Source of the DNA: Clostridiales bacterium 1_7_47FAA
Lineage (GTDB): Bacteria; Bacillota; Clostridia; Lachnospirales; Lachnospiraceae
Direction: 5' to 3'
Length of the DNA stretch: 64,000 bases
Assembly: GCA_000155435.1 (NCBI GenBank)
Contig: DS990262.1
Span: 23,306 to 87,305, forward strand
Shown here: one piece after another, positions 26,196 to 33,775 of the stretch
Numbering within the stretch: position 1 is the first letter of the stretch
Layout: the number at the start of each line of letters is the position of its first letter
Made by a program: the position numbers and the translations under genes
The notes under the pieces: model-generated
Told to the model about the DNA's origin: nothing
Database searches by the model: none
Seen by the model: the letters and a program-made list of their open reading frames with translations, nothing else

Positions 26196-27386
26196 TTATG
26201 ACTGGGAAGCTTTTACCAGCCCATCAATTGCTTTTTCCACCCACTCAGGCGAGGTGGCCAGGTTCAGGCGGATGAAACCGTTCCCTCCGGCTCCGAACCA
26301 CTGGCCATAATCCACTGCCAGACGTGCCTTTTCCTGGACAAAGTCTTTCATACCGCTTTCTTCTGCTTTTCCCAGATACCCGCTTAAATCAAGCCATGCA
26401 AGATAGGTGCCTTCCAAAGGGGAGAGGATGGCTTTTGGCAGTTCCGCCTGAATGCGGTTTAATGCGTATTCATAGTTGTCCCGGATGATGGATATTACAG
26501 TATCCAGCCATTCACGTCCATATGTATAGGCTGCTTCAATTGCATAGTACCCCAGCATATTGCCGGTATCCTCATGCAGGCTTACAGCCAGTCTGTCGAA
26601 TTGGTTCCTAAGGTCCTCCCCTGGTATGATGACAAATGAATTCTTCATTCCGGCCAGGTTAAATGTTTTGGATGCAGCGGTCAGTGTAATGATGATATCT
26701 GAATACTTACCTCCATCAATGGAAGCAGTGGGGATATGAGGATGTTTTCCAATGATTAAATCGTGGTGTATCTCATCGCTGATAACAGTCACATGATGTT
26801 TTTTGCATATCTCAAGAAGTCTTCGCAGTTCATCCTCAGTCCAGACACGGCCCACCGGGTTGTGGGGGCTGCACAGGATAAAGACTTTTACTTCGTTGTC
26901 AACAACCTTCTTCTCAAAGTCCTCAAAATCTATTGTATAGATTCCACCTGTGTTAACCAGTTCACTGTAAATAAGCCTGCGGTCAATATCCTCAATTGCA
27001 TGATGGAAGGGATAGTATACGGGCATATTGATGATGGCCGCGTCGCCTGGCTTTGTAAGCATATGCATGCACCAGAAGATACCAGTGACAACACCAGGTG
27101 CAAAACGGATCCAGTCGCGCTGAATCTCCCATCCATGCTGCTCTTTTTCCCACTGAATGAAAGACTGGTAGTAACTGTCTGGTGTAAGGGAGTATCCATA
27201 GATGCCGAAATCAACTTTTTTGCGTAAGGCTTCAGTTACTTCCCTGGGTGCTTTGAAATCCATGTCGGCGACCCACATGGATATCAGGTCGGGATCCCCA
27301 TACTTGGTTGGAAGGATATCCCATTTGGAACAGTTCGTGCCGTGCCTGTCCGGGCAGTTTTCCCTAATAAATTCTTCTTTGTTCAT
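26196..27386 (-). CDS. PatB/MalY-family PLP-dependent C-S lyase
   Basis: A 396-residue fold-type I aminotransferase-like enzyme of the MalY/PatB group, which splits cystathionine or cysteine conjugates to a thiol, pyruvate and ammonia. Motifs: WVADMDFKAPREV near residue 38, NMPVYYPF, CSPHNPVGRVW, ISDEIHHDLI and the PLP lysine in TAASKTFNLAGMK. The start at 27386 follows GGAGGAATAAAC. It heads an operon with an APC permease and is divergent from a MarR regulator; a TAGTTTA operator-like dyad lies immediately upstream. Cystathionine beta-lyase is the most likely activity, aminotransferase less so. Confidence 0.9.
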   Translation of the reverse strand: MNKEEFIRENCPDRHGTNCSKWDILPTKYGDPDLISMWVADMDFKAPREVTEALRKKVDFGIYGYSLTPDSYYQSFIQWEKEQHGWEIQRDWIRFAPGVVTGIFWCMHMLTKPGDAAIINMPVYYPFHHAIEDIDRRLIYSELVNTGGIYTIDFEDFEKKVVDNEVKVFILCSPHNPVGRVWTEDELRRLLEICKKHHVTVISDEIHHDLIIGKHPHIPTASIDGGKYSDIIITLTAASKTFNLAGMKNSFVIIPGEDLRNQFDRLAVSLHEDTGNMLGYYAIEAAYTYGREWLDTVISIIRDNYEYALNRIQAELPKAILSPLEGTYLAWLDLSGYLGKAEESGMKDFVQEKARLAVDYGQWFGAGGNGFIRLNLATSPEWVEKAIDGLVKASQS

Positions 27387-27402
27387 GTTTATTCCTCCTA
27401 TA

Positions 27403-27421
27403 TAGTTTAAACATTAAACTA
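27403..27421. promoter_or_regulatory. Candidate MarR operator 1
   Basis: TAGTTTA-N5-TAAACTA is a perfect 7-bp inverted repeat placed 17 bases upstream of the C-S lyase start, where binding would block its transcription. The same pattern recurs at 27537. Confidence 0.6.
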
Positions 27422-27536
27422 TTTATCTTATGGGTGGATTATATAACTATTTAGATAAAAGTTCAATATATAATATTAAAAAATAATAAATTTGTGTATT
27501 TAGTATAAAATATTAATATTATTTTGTATAGAATTA

Positions 27537-27555
27537 TAGTTTAAATAATTAACTA
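27537..27555. promoter_or_regulatory. Candidate MarR operator 2
   Basis: TAGTTTA-N5-TTAACTA repeats the spacing and arms of operator 1 with one mismatch, 82 bases upstream of the marR-type gene. Two matching dyads in one divergent intergenic region support shared control of both transcripts. Confidence 0.55.
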
Positions 27556-27636
27556 TATAGAAGAAATAATGTCATAGACAAAAGACTTATCTTTTAGTTA
27601 TAATAATACTAATGACAGAAAGGTTTAGGTAATGTA

Positions 27637-28134
27637 ATGAAGAATGACAATCAATCCGGCAATATTAATCCAGCATTGTCGGAAGAACTTTTTCATAAAA
27701 TGACAGAGCATACCAATCAGGTATACAAGTTTGTCAAGATATATAATGACTATGCCAATGCGCCCAGGGATTACGGTACAGGTGAAAAGGTCAATATGCT
27801 GAGCGTACATATCATGTCGGACATAGAGGAGCATCCTGGAATCACGGTTACGGAACTGGCAGAAGAGTGGGTCAGGACCAAGGGATCCATATCCCAGGTG
27901 ATTAAGAACCTGGACGAGAATGGTTATATCATTAAGAAAAAAGAAGGCAATAATAATAAGAATGTCCATCTGTATCCTACCAGCAAAGGGGTAGAACTCA
28001 GCCTGGCCCATAAGATGTATGATGCCAGGAACTTAAAGAATACACTGGACTTCTTCACGCAGTATTGCACGGAGGAGGAACTGACAGCCTTTTATAAAGT
28101 CCTGAGCTATTATACCATGCTGTTGAAAGGGTGA
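27637..28134 (+). CDS. MarR-family transcriptional regulator
   Basis: A 165-residue winged-helix regulator. The DNA-binding part is recognisable in ITVTELAEEWVRTKGSISQVIKNLDENGYIIKKKEGNNNKNVHLYPTSKG (helix 3-4, recognition helix and wing). It lies between dimerisation helices at the N-terminus (about residues 7-40) and C-terminus (about 125-165). It is divergent from the lyase-permease operon across 250 bases holding two TAGTTTA dyads, so it probably represses that operon and itself. The ribosome site before the ATG at 27637 is weak (AGG only). Confidence 0.9.
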   Translation: MKNDNQSGNINPALSEELFHKMTEHTNQVYKFVKIYNDYANAPRDYGTGEKVNMLSVHIMSDIEEHPGITVTELAEEWVRTKGSISQVIKNLDENGYIIKKKEGNNNKNVHLYPTSKGVELSLAHKMYDARNLKNTLDFFTQYCTEEELTAFYKVLSYYTMLLKG

Positions 28135-28142
28135 ATATGAAT

Positions 28143-28173
28143 AGCCTGATTGGGTTATGCTTCCAATCAGGCT
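28143..28173 (+). terminator. Hairpin after the MarR gene
   Basis: AGCCTGATTGG (28143-28153) pairs perfectly with CCAATCAGGCT (28163-28173). The tail is AT-rich but lacks a T run, so termination efficiency is uncertain. Confidence 0.65.
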
Positions 28174-28488
28174 TAATATATAGCACAGCCTTTGTTGGGG
28201 GTCCAAGTCCCGGACAGTATCGTAAACCCTTCACGTTCCTCCGTATTCCCGGTAAAAATCCATGGTAAAATGCTTCCTTTGTATCCATATAATGGATGCT
28301 CATCTGAAGCAGTTGGATAATTCATGCTGAAACACAATCAAATCCCCGGTCTGCATGGCCTGATACATAGCCGTTAAATTTATTTCTTTGATTTTCTTCC
28401 GGAACCATGATATTTATATCTTTTTCCAGTTTAAATTACAAGGAAAGTATATGGAAGACGTGAATTTTTCAATCATAGGAAAACGGCC
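28174..28488. other. Gene-free stretch, possible decayed coding sequence
   Basis: No intact gene is seen. On the minus strand, 28303 down to about 28190 reads protein-like fragments in shifting frames, including MDTKEAFYHGF and, in another frame, EEREGFTILSGTW. Such frame changes suggest a decayed gene, with a faint resemblance to the N-terminus of AAA-ATPase/PD-(D/E)XK family proteins, but I would not name it. The end of the stretch is the promoter of the first tandem small-RNA-like unit. Confidence 0.3.
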
Positions 28489-28605
28489 TTGACAAAAACT
28501 GGCAGCAGAAATATCATAAGAGTAGCAGAAAAAGGAAATTATGTGCAATGCGCCACATAAGAGGAATCACCGGAGAGCCGCTACTCTCCGGGATTCCCTT
28601 TACCT
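28489..28605 (+). ncRNA. Tandem small-RNA-like unit 1 (promoter, hairpin, terminator)
   Basis: The promoter is TTGACA (28489-28494), 17 bases, TATCAT (28512-28517). A predicted transcript of about 80 nt contains hairpin A, stem TATGTG/CACATA at 28540-28545 and 28554-28559 with an 8-base loop. It ends in a GC-rich terminator whose left arm is GGAATC and CCGGAGAG and whose right arm is CTCTCCGG and GATTCC (28563-28597). An ATG in hairpin A follows AAAGGAAATT and would open a peptide starting MCNAPHK, so a micro-ORF is an alternative. Unit 2 repeats the whole design 134 bases downstream. Confidence 0.55.
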
Positions 28606-28622
28606 GTTTTGGTGGATTGACC

Positions 28623-28735
28623 TTGACAAAACCTGATGGTTGATTTATCATGAAAGTGAAAAGAAGATAGTATGTGCATTATGTCACATAAGGAACCCCC
28701 GGAGAGCGGCAACTCTCCGGGGGTTCTTTTTCTTT
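28623..28735 (+). ncRNA. Tandem small-RNA-like unit 2 (promoter, hairpin, terminator)
   Basis: Promoter TTGACA (28623-28628), 17 bases, TATCAT (28646-28651), identical in boxes and spacing to unit 1. Hairpin A is again TATGTG (28671-28676), an 8-base loop and CACATA (28685-28690). The terminator is a perfect 14-bp stem (28693-28706 with 28713-28726, loop CGGCAA) followed by T-runs. Relative to unit 1 one stem pair changes from T-A to C-G, a compensatory change, and a bulged A is replaced by a pair. An overlapping frame begins MCIMSHK, sharing M-C and H-K with the unit 1 frame. Confidence 0.58.
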
Positions 28736-28768
28736 TTGGGGTAGAATACCCAGGCTGACTGTTGATGT

Positions 28769-28849
28769 TTATTTTCTGTCCAGCCATTTACTGATGTAAT
28801 AGCATACCACACCAGCCGCGACAGAGATGATGAAAGATAGTCCGCCTAT
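28769..28849 (-). CDS. Micro-ORF for a 26-residue single-span membrane peptide, non-standard start
   Basis: The frame reads GGLSFIISVAAGVVCYYISKWLDRK before its stop, a single hydrophobic span with a positively charged C-terminal tail. It resembles small membrane proteins of the AGVV-x-YYI-x-KWLD type that I recall from Firmicutes. No ATG, GTG or TTG precedes it in frame: the codon after the LysR stop is ACT, then ATA. It lies directly after, and in the same frame as, the LysR stop codon TAG (28853-28855). It could therefore be an AUA-initiated peptide (GGGGAAG lies about 8 bases upstream), a stop-codon read-through extension, or a 5'-truncated relic. Confidence 0.35.
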   Translation of the reverse strand: MGGLSFIISVAAGVVCYYISKWLDRK

Positions 28850-28852
28850 AGT

Positions 28853-29779
28853 CTACAACTTCCCCGAACAATACTCCCGTATGATCTCCATATAATCCCG
28901 TGCATGCTGCGGCAGATACCGCCCTTTCGGATAGGCCGCAATGGTGGTTGTGACAATGGGGCTTTTTCCGATGGACAGGCAGAGGGAGGGATGGCTGCCA
29001 TGGGATGCGGCCATGTGATAATAGCTTTCCGGTGCAAATGCAATCCCAAGCCCTTCCATGGCCAGTTTGATGGACATCCCGCTGTTGCGTGTGTGCAGGA
29101 GCACGGGCGGGTTCATATTGTAATCCTCAAACAGTTTAAGGGCAATGCCTCCCGTGTTCTGGTCCGGATAAAGGAGGATGAAGTTCTCCCTGGAAAACAG
29201 GCTTAAGTCAATCCAGGGATGCTTGAAGCCCGGTTTATCCACTGCCCTGGACGCAAGCGGATGTCCTGCAGATAAGATTAATACAATTTCTTCCCGTTGC
29301 ATGACCTCATAGTCCAATAATTTGGGGAATACATGGACATTATAAAAGGTGAGGTCAATGGAATGGTCTTTTAAGCTTGTCTCGGCTATGAAGTTAACGG
29401 CTTCCATCACATTGATGGTCACATGGGGGTACCGGCTGTGGAATTCCATCAGGGTGGGCTGGATGATGGTGCTTCCCATCATGATGGGTATGGCGATATT
29501 GAGGCGGCCGTATTTCCTGTGGCTGATATCCTCGTACTCCCGGTCCCACTGCTCCCCGTAAGCAGCAATCTGCTCCGCGTAGTGGAGATAGCGTTCCCCC
29601 ATATAGGTCGGGGTGTAGCAGTTGTCCCTGCGGTAAAAGAGCGGCCCTCCCAGCTGGTTTTCCAGGTTCTTAAGATATTTGCTTAAGGATGGCTGGGAAA
29701 TGAACAGGGATTCGGCGGCCTTGCCGATGCTCCCCTGTCTGGCAATGGCCAGGATGTAGCGTGCTTCTTTTAATTCCAT
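28853..29779 (-). CDS. LysR-family transcriptional regulator
   Basis: A 308-residue regulator. The N-terminal helix-turn-helix is MELKEARYILAIARQGSIGKAAESLFISQPSLSKYLKNLENQLG (residues 1-44, of which SLFISQPSLSKYL is the recognition region). The rest is the periplasmic-binding-like co-inducer domain. It is divergent from a Pot-type ABC transporter, adenine deaminase and amidohydrolase operon, with a dyad in the shared intergenic region, and so is the likely activator of that operon. The effector may be a purine or related compound. AGGAGGAATTTT precedes the ATG. Confidence 0.93.
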   Translation of the reverse strand: MELKEARYILAIARQGSIGKAAESLFISQPSLSKYLKNLENQLGGPLFYRRDNCYTPTYMGERYLHYAEQIAAYGEQWDREYEDISHRKYGRLNIAIPIMMGSTIIQPTLMEFHSRYPHVTINVMEAVNFIAETSLKDHSIDLTFYNVHVFPKLLDYEVMQREEIVLILSAGHPLASRAVDKPGFKHPWIDLSLFSRENFILLYPDQNTGGIALKLFEDYNMNPPVLLHTRNSGMSIKLAMEGLGIAFAPESYYHMAASHGSHPSLCLSIGKSPIVTTTIAAYPKGRYLPQHARDYMEIIREYCSGKL

Positions 29780-29798
29780 AAAATTCCTCCTGACAGGT

Positions 29799-29822
29799 CA
29801 TTTCTGTAAATATACGGAAATG
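29799..29822. promoter_or_regulatory. Candidate LysR operator
   Basis: CATTTCTGTA-N4-TACGGAAATG is a 10-bp inverted repeat with one mismatch, 20 bases upstream of the LysR start and about 60 bases before the divergent -35 box. That is the usual position of an LTTR recognition site. Confidence 0.55.
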
Positions 29823-29881
29823 ATTTGTAAAAAAACAGGTGAATATAGCTTTACTGCATAAAGAATATAGAATTTATATAT

Positions 29882-29910
29882 TTGACGTATATTATATTAC
29901 TTTTTATAAT
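29882..29910 (+). promoter_or_regulatory. Promoter of the Pot-type ABC/adenine deaminase operon
   Basis: TTGACG (29882-29887), 17 bases, TATAAT (29905-29910). Transcription would start near 29917, about 58 bases before the first gene. Confidence 0.7.
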
Positions 29911-29974
29911 AAACGTAAAGCCTAAAATAAGCAACCTTAATAAATCTTTTGATTCAGCATGGAGCGTGAAAATC

Positions 29975-30808
29975 ATGAAAAAGAGCAGTGCATTAATCAT
30001 GCTGGTACCCGGCCTTGTCATCCTGCTGGTGTGCCTTGCCATCCCACTACTGCGGGTACTGGCGCCAAGTATTTTCTCGGGAGATTATCCGTTCAGTTTC
30101 TACGCGGAGTTTTTCCGGGACGGGTATTATCTGAAAATATTCCTGCGCACGGTTAAGATTGCCGTGATTACCACTGCTTTCTGCATGGCGGGCGGAATCC
30201 CCACAGCGTACTTCATCAGCCGCTGTCCTAAGAAGTACAGGGGACTGCTGCTGGCGTTGTCCATCTTTCCCATGATGACCAACTCTGTAATCAGGAGTTT
30301 TGCGTGGATAAACATACTGGGAAGCAATGGAATTGTGAATAAGTTTCTTCTGGCGGCTGGTTTTGTGGATAAACCTGCCAAGCTTCTGTACACGGATTTC
30401 GCAATCATCATCGGCTCCATCTATCTGTTCCTGCCGCTGATGATCGTGACGGTTACAGGCGTCATGGAAAATATTGACGATGATATGATGGAAGCGGCGC
30501 AGAGCCTGGGCGCGGCCCGGATGGAAGCGTTCATGAAGGTGGTTTTCCCCATGAGCCTTCCGGGAATCATTGTGGGCGGCATCCTGGTATTCACAGGGAC
30601 GCTGACAGCCTACACCACGCCCCAGCTTCTGGGAGGCAACAGCAACATGGTAATGGCTACCCTGATATACCAGAGGGCCATGTCCGTGGGAGACTGGACC
30701 GGGGCGTCCGTGATTGCATTCATAATGATCATACTGACACTGGGCGTCATCAAGGGCTTTAATGCCCTGGCGTCACGGCTGGACCGGAGGGGAGAGAACT
30801 ATGCGTAA
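29975..30808 (+). CDS. ABC transporter permease, PotB/PotH type
   Basis: A 277-residue inner-membrane permease of the spermidine/putrescine/iron class. The ATG at 29975 begins MKKSSALIMLVPGLV; an upstream TTG at 29882 overlaps the promoter and is rejected. Six transmembrane segments are visible and the EAA loop appears as MMEAAQSLGAARMEAFMKVVFPMSLPGI (key part EAAQSLGA). GGAG lies ten bases upstream. It overlaps the next permease by eight bases. The cognate substrate is probably not a polyamine given the downstream deaminases. Confidence 0.88.
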   Translation: MKKSSALIMLVPGLVILLVCLAIPLLRVLAPSIFSGDYPFSFYAEFFRDGYYLKIFLRTVKIAVITTAFCMAGGIPTAYFISRCPKKYRGLLLALSIFPMMTNSVIRSFAWINILGSNGIVNKFLLAAGFVDKPAKLLYTDFAIIIGSIYLFLPLMIVTVTGVMENIDDDMMEAAQSLGAARMEAFMKVVFPMSLPGIIVGGILVFTGTLTAYTTPQLLGGNSNMVMATLIYQRAMSVGDWTGASVIAFIMIILTLGVIKGFNALASRLDRRGENYA

Positions 30809-31583
30809 GAATAAACTGCTCACTGCATATGCATTCCTGGTATTTGCATTCCTGGTGATTCCGCTTGTAATCATTACCATTACGGCTTTTGGCGGCGGCA
30901 GCGCCATTACCTTTCCCATTGAATCATTTTCCTTTAAATGGTTTTCCAATGTGTTCGCGCTGAAATCCTTCCGCCGTTCCTTCCTGACAAGCCTGGAGGT
31001 GGCGCTTTTGGCAACCCTCATTGCACTGCTGGTGGGAATCCCGGCAGCCTATGCGCTGGCCCGTTCCAATGTAAGGGGGAAACAGATGCTTAAGTCCATT
31101 TTCCTGTCCCCGACCATTGTGCCGGGAATCGTCATTGGTTTCATCCTGTACCAGTTTTTGATCCTTACACTGAGGATTCCGGTGTTTGTAAGCCTTCTGG
31201 CTGGACATTTCATGGTGACGCTTCCCTATGTCATCCGCGTGGTGGGGTCTTCCATGGAACAGTTTGATTTCTCCATTGAGGAGGCGGCCTGGAGCCTGGG
31301 ATGCCCCAAGAAGGCGGCATTTTTCAAGGTAGTGCTTCCCAATGTGACTTCGGGAATCTCATCCGCCTTCATGCTTGCATTCATCAATTCCTTCAATAAC
31401 ATACCTGTATCCATGTTCCTGTCAGGGCCGGGGGTCAGCACCTTCCCTTCCACCCTCATGAACTATATCGAATATAATTATGACCCTACTGTTTCTGCCG
31501 TATCCGTGCTTCTCATGGCAGCAACCGTAATCATCATGGTAATTATTGACAGGACACTGGGCATTGCAGCCCTGGCTAAATAG
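30801..31583 (+). CDS. ABC transporter permease, PotC/PotI type
   Basis: A 260-residue permease partnering the preceding one. The ATG at 30801, behind GGAGGGGAG, gives MRKNKLLTAYAFLVF, a normal first membrane span; the open frame to 30762 lies inside the previous gene. The EAA loop is EEAAWSLGCPKKAAFFKVVLPNV. Start and stop overlaps show strict co-translation with its partner. The two permeases should form a heterodimeric channel served by the ATPase at 31597. Confidence 0.88.
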   Translation: MRKNKLLTAYAFLVFAFLVIPLVIITITAFGGGSAITFPIESFSFKWFSNVFALKSFRRSFLTSLEVALLATLIALLVGIPAAYALARSNVRGKQMLKSIFLSPTIVPGIVIGFILYQFLILTLRIPVFVSLLAGHFMVTLPYVIRVVGSSMEQFDFSIEEAAWSLGCPKKAAFFKVVLPNVTSGISSAFMLAFINSFNNIPVSMFLSGPGVSTFPSTLMNYIEYNYDPTVSAVSVLLMAATVIIMVIIDRTLGIAALAK

Positions 31584-31596
31584 GAGGATGACGAAA

Positions 31597-32637
31597 ATGG
31601 CATTTATGACCCTTAATCAGATTGATGTCAGCTACGATAAAAAGAAGCAGATTTTAAAAGGCCTTGACCTTAAAGTGGAAAAGGGGGAGCTGGTATCCCT
31701 CCTGGGGCCAAGCGGCTGCGGCAAGTCCACGACCCTCAGGGTGGTGGCTGGATTCATTGACCCTCAGGGCGGGACCTTTACCCTGGACGGGGAAGACATG
31801 ACCAGGGTGGCTGTGCACAAGAGGAATTTTGGCCTGGTATTCCAGAGCTATGCCCTGTTTCCCCATCTGAGCGTGTACGATAATGTGGCCTTCGGGCTGC
31901 GCACCAGGAAAATGGACAGGGAGACCATTGATAAAAAGGTAAAGGACATTCTGGAGGTCTGCGGGCTGACTGAGTTTGCACAGAGATTTCCAAAGCAGAT
32001 GTCAGGCGGACAGAGGCAGAGGGTGGCCCTGGCCAGGGCGCTTGTGATTGAGCCGAAGCTCCTGCTGCTGGATGAGCCTTTAAGCAACCTGGATGCAAAG
32101 CTGAGGCTCAGCATGAGGGTGGAGATTAAACGCCTTCAGAAAAAGCTTGGTATCACAACCCTGTTCGTCACCCATGACCAGGAGGAATGTTTCTCCATAT
32201 CCGATAAGGTGGCGGTCATGAACAACGGCGTCATAGAGCAGTTTGATACACCTGAGAATATTTACAGAAGGCCTGCAACCGAGTTCGTGGCAAGGTTCAT
32301 CGGGTTTGAGAATTTCCTTGAGATGGAACGGGACGGCGTACACATCTACCGGGTGCCGGACGGCAGCCAGTTCGAGGTGGACATGGACTGCGGGGAGGAA
32401 GCATTTGCAGGCACCATCCGGCCGGACGATATACGTCTGGCAGGGCAGGGACAGCAGGAAAATGTCCTCACAGGGACAGTGGGCGTGCGCACCTTCCTGG
32501 GGAAGAGCTACCAGTATGAGGTGAACACGGCAGCCGGGGTGCTGAAGGTCAATATGGATACTTCCAACCTGTTTAAGGAAGGACAGGAAATCAGGCTGTA
32601 TCTGCCAAAGGATAAGCTGGTGCTGGTACGCAGATAG
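31597..32637 (+). CDS. ABC transporter ATP-binding protein, PotA type
   Basis: A 346-residue ATPase. The start at 31597 is preferred because an ATG at 31588 directly abuts the ribosome site TAGGAGG. Walker A is GPSGCGKST, the Q-loop FQSYALFPH, the signature MSGGQRQRVALARAL, Walker B LLLDEPLSNLD and the H-loop VTHDQEE. A C-terminal TOBE/OB region (about residues 240-346, IRPDDIRLAG...GKSYQYEV) is typical of PotA, FbpC and CysA proteins and often regulates activity. It is the third gene of the operon. Confidence 0.93.
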   Translation: MAFMTLNQIDVSYDKKKQILKGLDLKVEKGELVSLLGPSGCGKSTTLRVVAGFIDPQGGTFTLDGEDMTRVAVHKRNFGLVFQSYALFPHLSVYDNVAFGLRTRKMDRETIDKKVKDILEVCGLTEFAQRFPKQMSGGQRQRVALARALVIEPKLLLLDEPLSNLDAKLRLSMRVEIKRLQKKLGITTLFVTHDQEECFSISDKVAVMNNGVIEQFDTPENIYRRPATEFVARFIGFENFLEMERDGVHIYRVPDGSQFEVDMDCGEEAFAGTIRPDDIRLAGQGQQENVLTGTVGVRTFLGKSYQYEVNTAAGVLKVNMDTSNLFKEGQEIRLYLPKDKLVLVRR

Positions 32638-32680
32638 GGAATGCCGTGGCGAACGGAATAAGGAAGAAAAGGAGATTATT

Positions 32681-33739
32681 ATGAAAAAGACAATTGCAAT
32701 GGTACTTTGTGCAGCAATGACACTGACTGCCTGCGGAGGCGGCGCAGCCACAGGGGATACGAAGGCGGCTTCGGACGGAAAGCAGAAGCTGGTACTTTCC
32801 ACCTATGGACTGAGCGAGGATATTTCCGCGGAAGAGGTCTATGCTCCCTTTGAGCAGGAATTTAACTGTGAAATCGTGACAGAGACAGGCGGCACCAATG
32901 ACCGTTATACCAAGCTGGCTGCTGACAGTGAATCCAGCATTGATGTGATTGAACTGTCACAGGCCATGACCGCAAAGGGGATTGAGGAAGGGCTGTTCGA
33001 GGATATTGATTTAAGTAAGATTGAGAATGCATCTGACATGATTGCAGCTGCGAAAACCATGGCGGATGCAGGCCAGGGCGTGGCATACACCATTAACAGC
33101 ATCGGCATCATGTACAATCCTGAGGCGGTTGATTTTGAGATAAAGGGTTTTGATGACCTGTGGGATTCCAGACTGGAAGGCATGGTATCCATCCCGGAAA
33201 TCACCACCACCTTTGGGCCGGCCATGGTATATATGGCAAGCGACCATGCAGGTGTGGATATTAAGAGCGACAACGCAGAGGCTGCGTTTAAGGCCTTGGA
33301 AGAGTTAAAGCCGAATCTGGTTAAGACATACGCTAAGTCCGCCGATCTGATTAACATGTTTACATCCGGTGAAGTGGCGGTTGCCATTGTGGGCGATTTT
33401 GGTGTTCCTACCATCCAGGCAGCGAACCCTGACCTTGTTTATGTGACACCGGACATTACGTATGCCAACTTTAATACCATCAGCATTACCAAGAACTGTA
33501 AGAATAAGGAGCTGGCCTACGAATATCTCAACTACCGTTTAAGCCCTGAGCTTCAGACCAAGACAGGCAAGGCCCTGAACGAGGCGCCCACCAACAGCAA
33601 GGTTGAATTCACGGATGAAGAGTCTAAGAACATGACATACGGCGACAAGGCTGCCAATGCAAAGGTGCTGGATTACTCTTTTGTGAACCCGCAGTTAAAC
33701 AGCTGGATTGACCAGTGGAACCGTATCATTAATAATTAA
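32681..33739 (+). CDS. ABC transporter substrate-binding lipoprotein, PotD/PotF type
   Basis: A 352-residue lipoprotein (signal ending LTAC) with the spermidine/putrescine-binding fold: LVLSTYGLSEDISAEEVYAPFEQEF, SSIDVIELSQAMTAK, YTINSIGIMYNPE and VPTIQAANPDLVYVTPD. AAAGGAG precedes the ATG by seven bases. It captures substrate for the two permeases outside the membrane. Adenine deaminase and a TRZ/ATZ-type amidohydrolase follow in the same operon, so a purine, cytokinin-like or other aminated heterocycle is as plausible a ligand as a polyamine. Confidence 0.88.
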   Translation: MKKTIAMVLCAAMTLTACGGGAATGDTKAASDGKQKLVLSTYGLSEDISAEEVYAPFEQEFNCEIVTETGGTNDRYTKLAADSESSIDVIELSQAMTAKGIEEGLFEDIDLSKIENASDMIAAAKTMADAGQGVAYTINSIGIMYNPEAVDFEIKGFDDLWDSRLEGMVSIPEITTTFGPAMVYMASDHAGVDIKSDNAEAAFKALEELKPNLVKTYAKSADLINMFTSGEVAVAIVGDFGVPTIQAANPDLVYVTPDITYANFNTISITKNCKNKELAYEYLNYRLSPELQTKTGKALNEAPTNSKVEFTDEESKNMTYGDKAANAKVLDYSFVNPQLNSWIDQWNRIINN

Positions 33740-33775
33740 TTTTGCTAAAAGAATAAAAATCCCTGGAGAGTGGCT

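Noticed and set aside
28055-28303. 82-residue minus-strand frame after the MarR gene
   Set aside because: It overlaps the MarR 3' end and a hairpin, and protein-like segments are split between frames; recorded only as possible decayed sequence.
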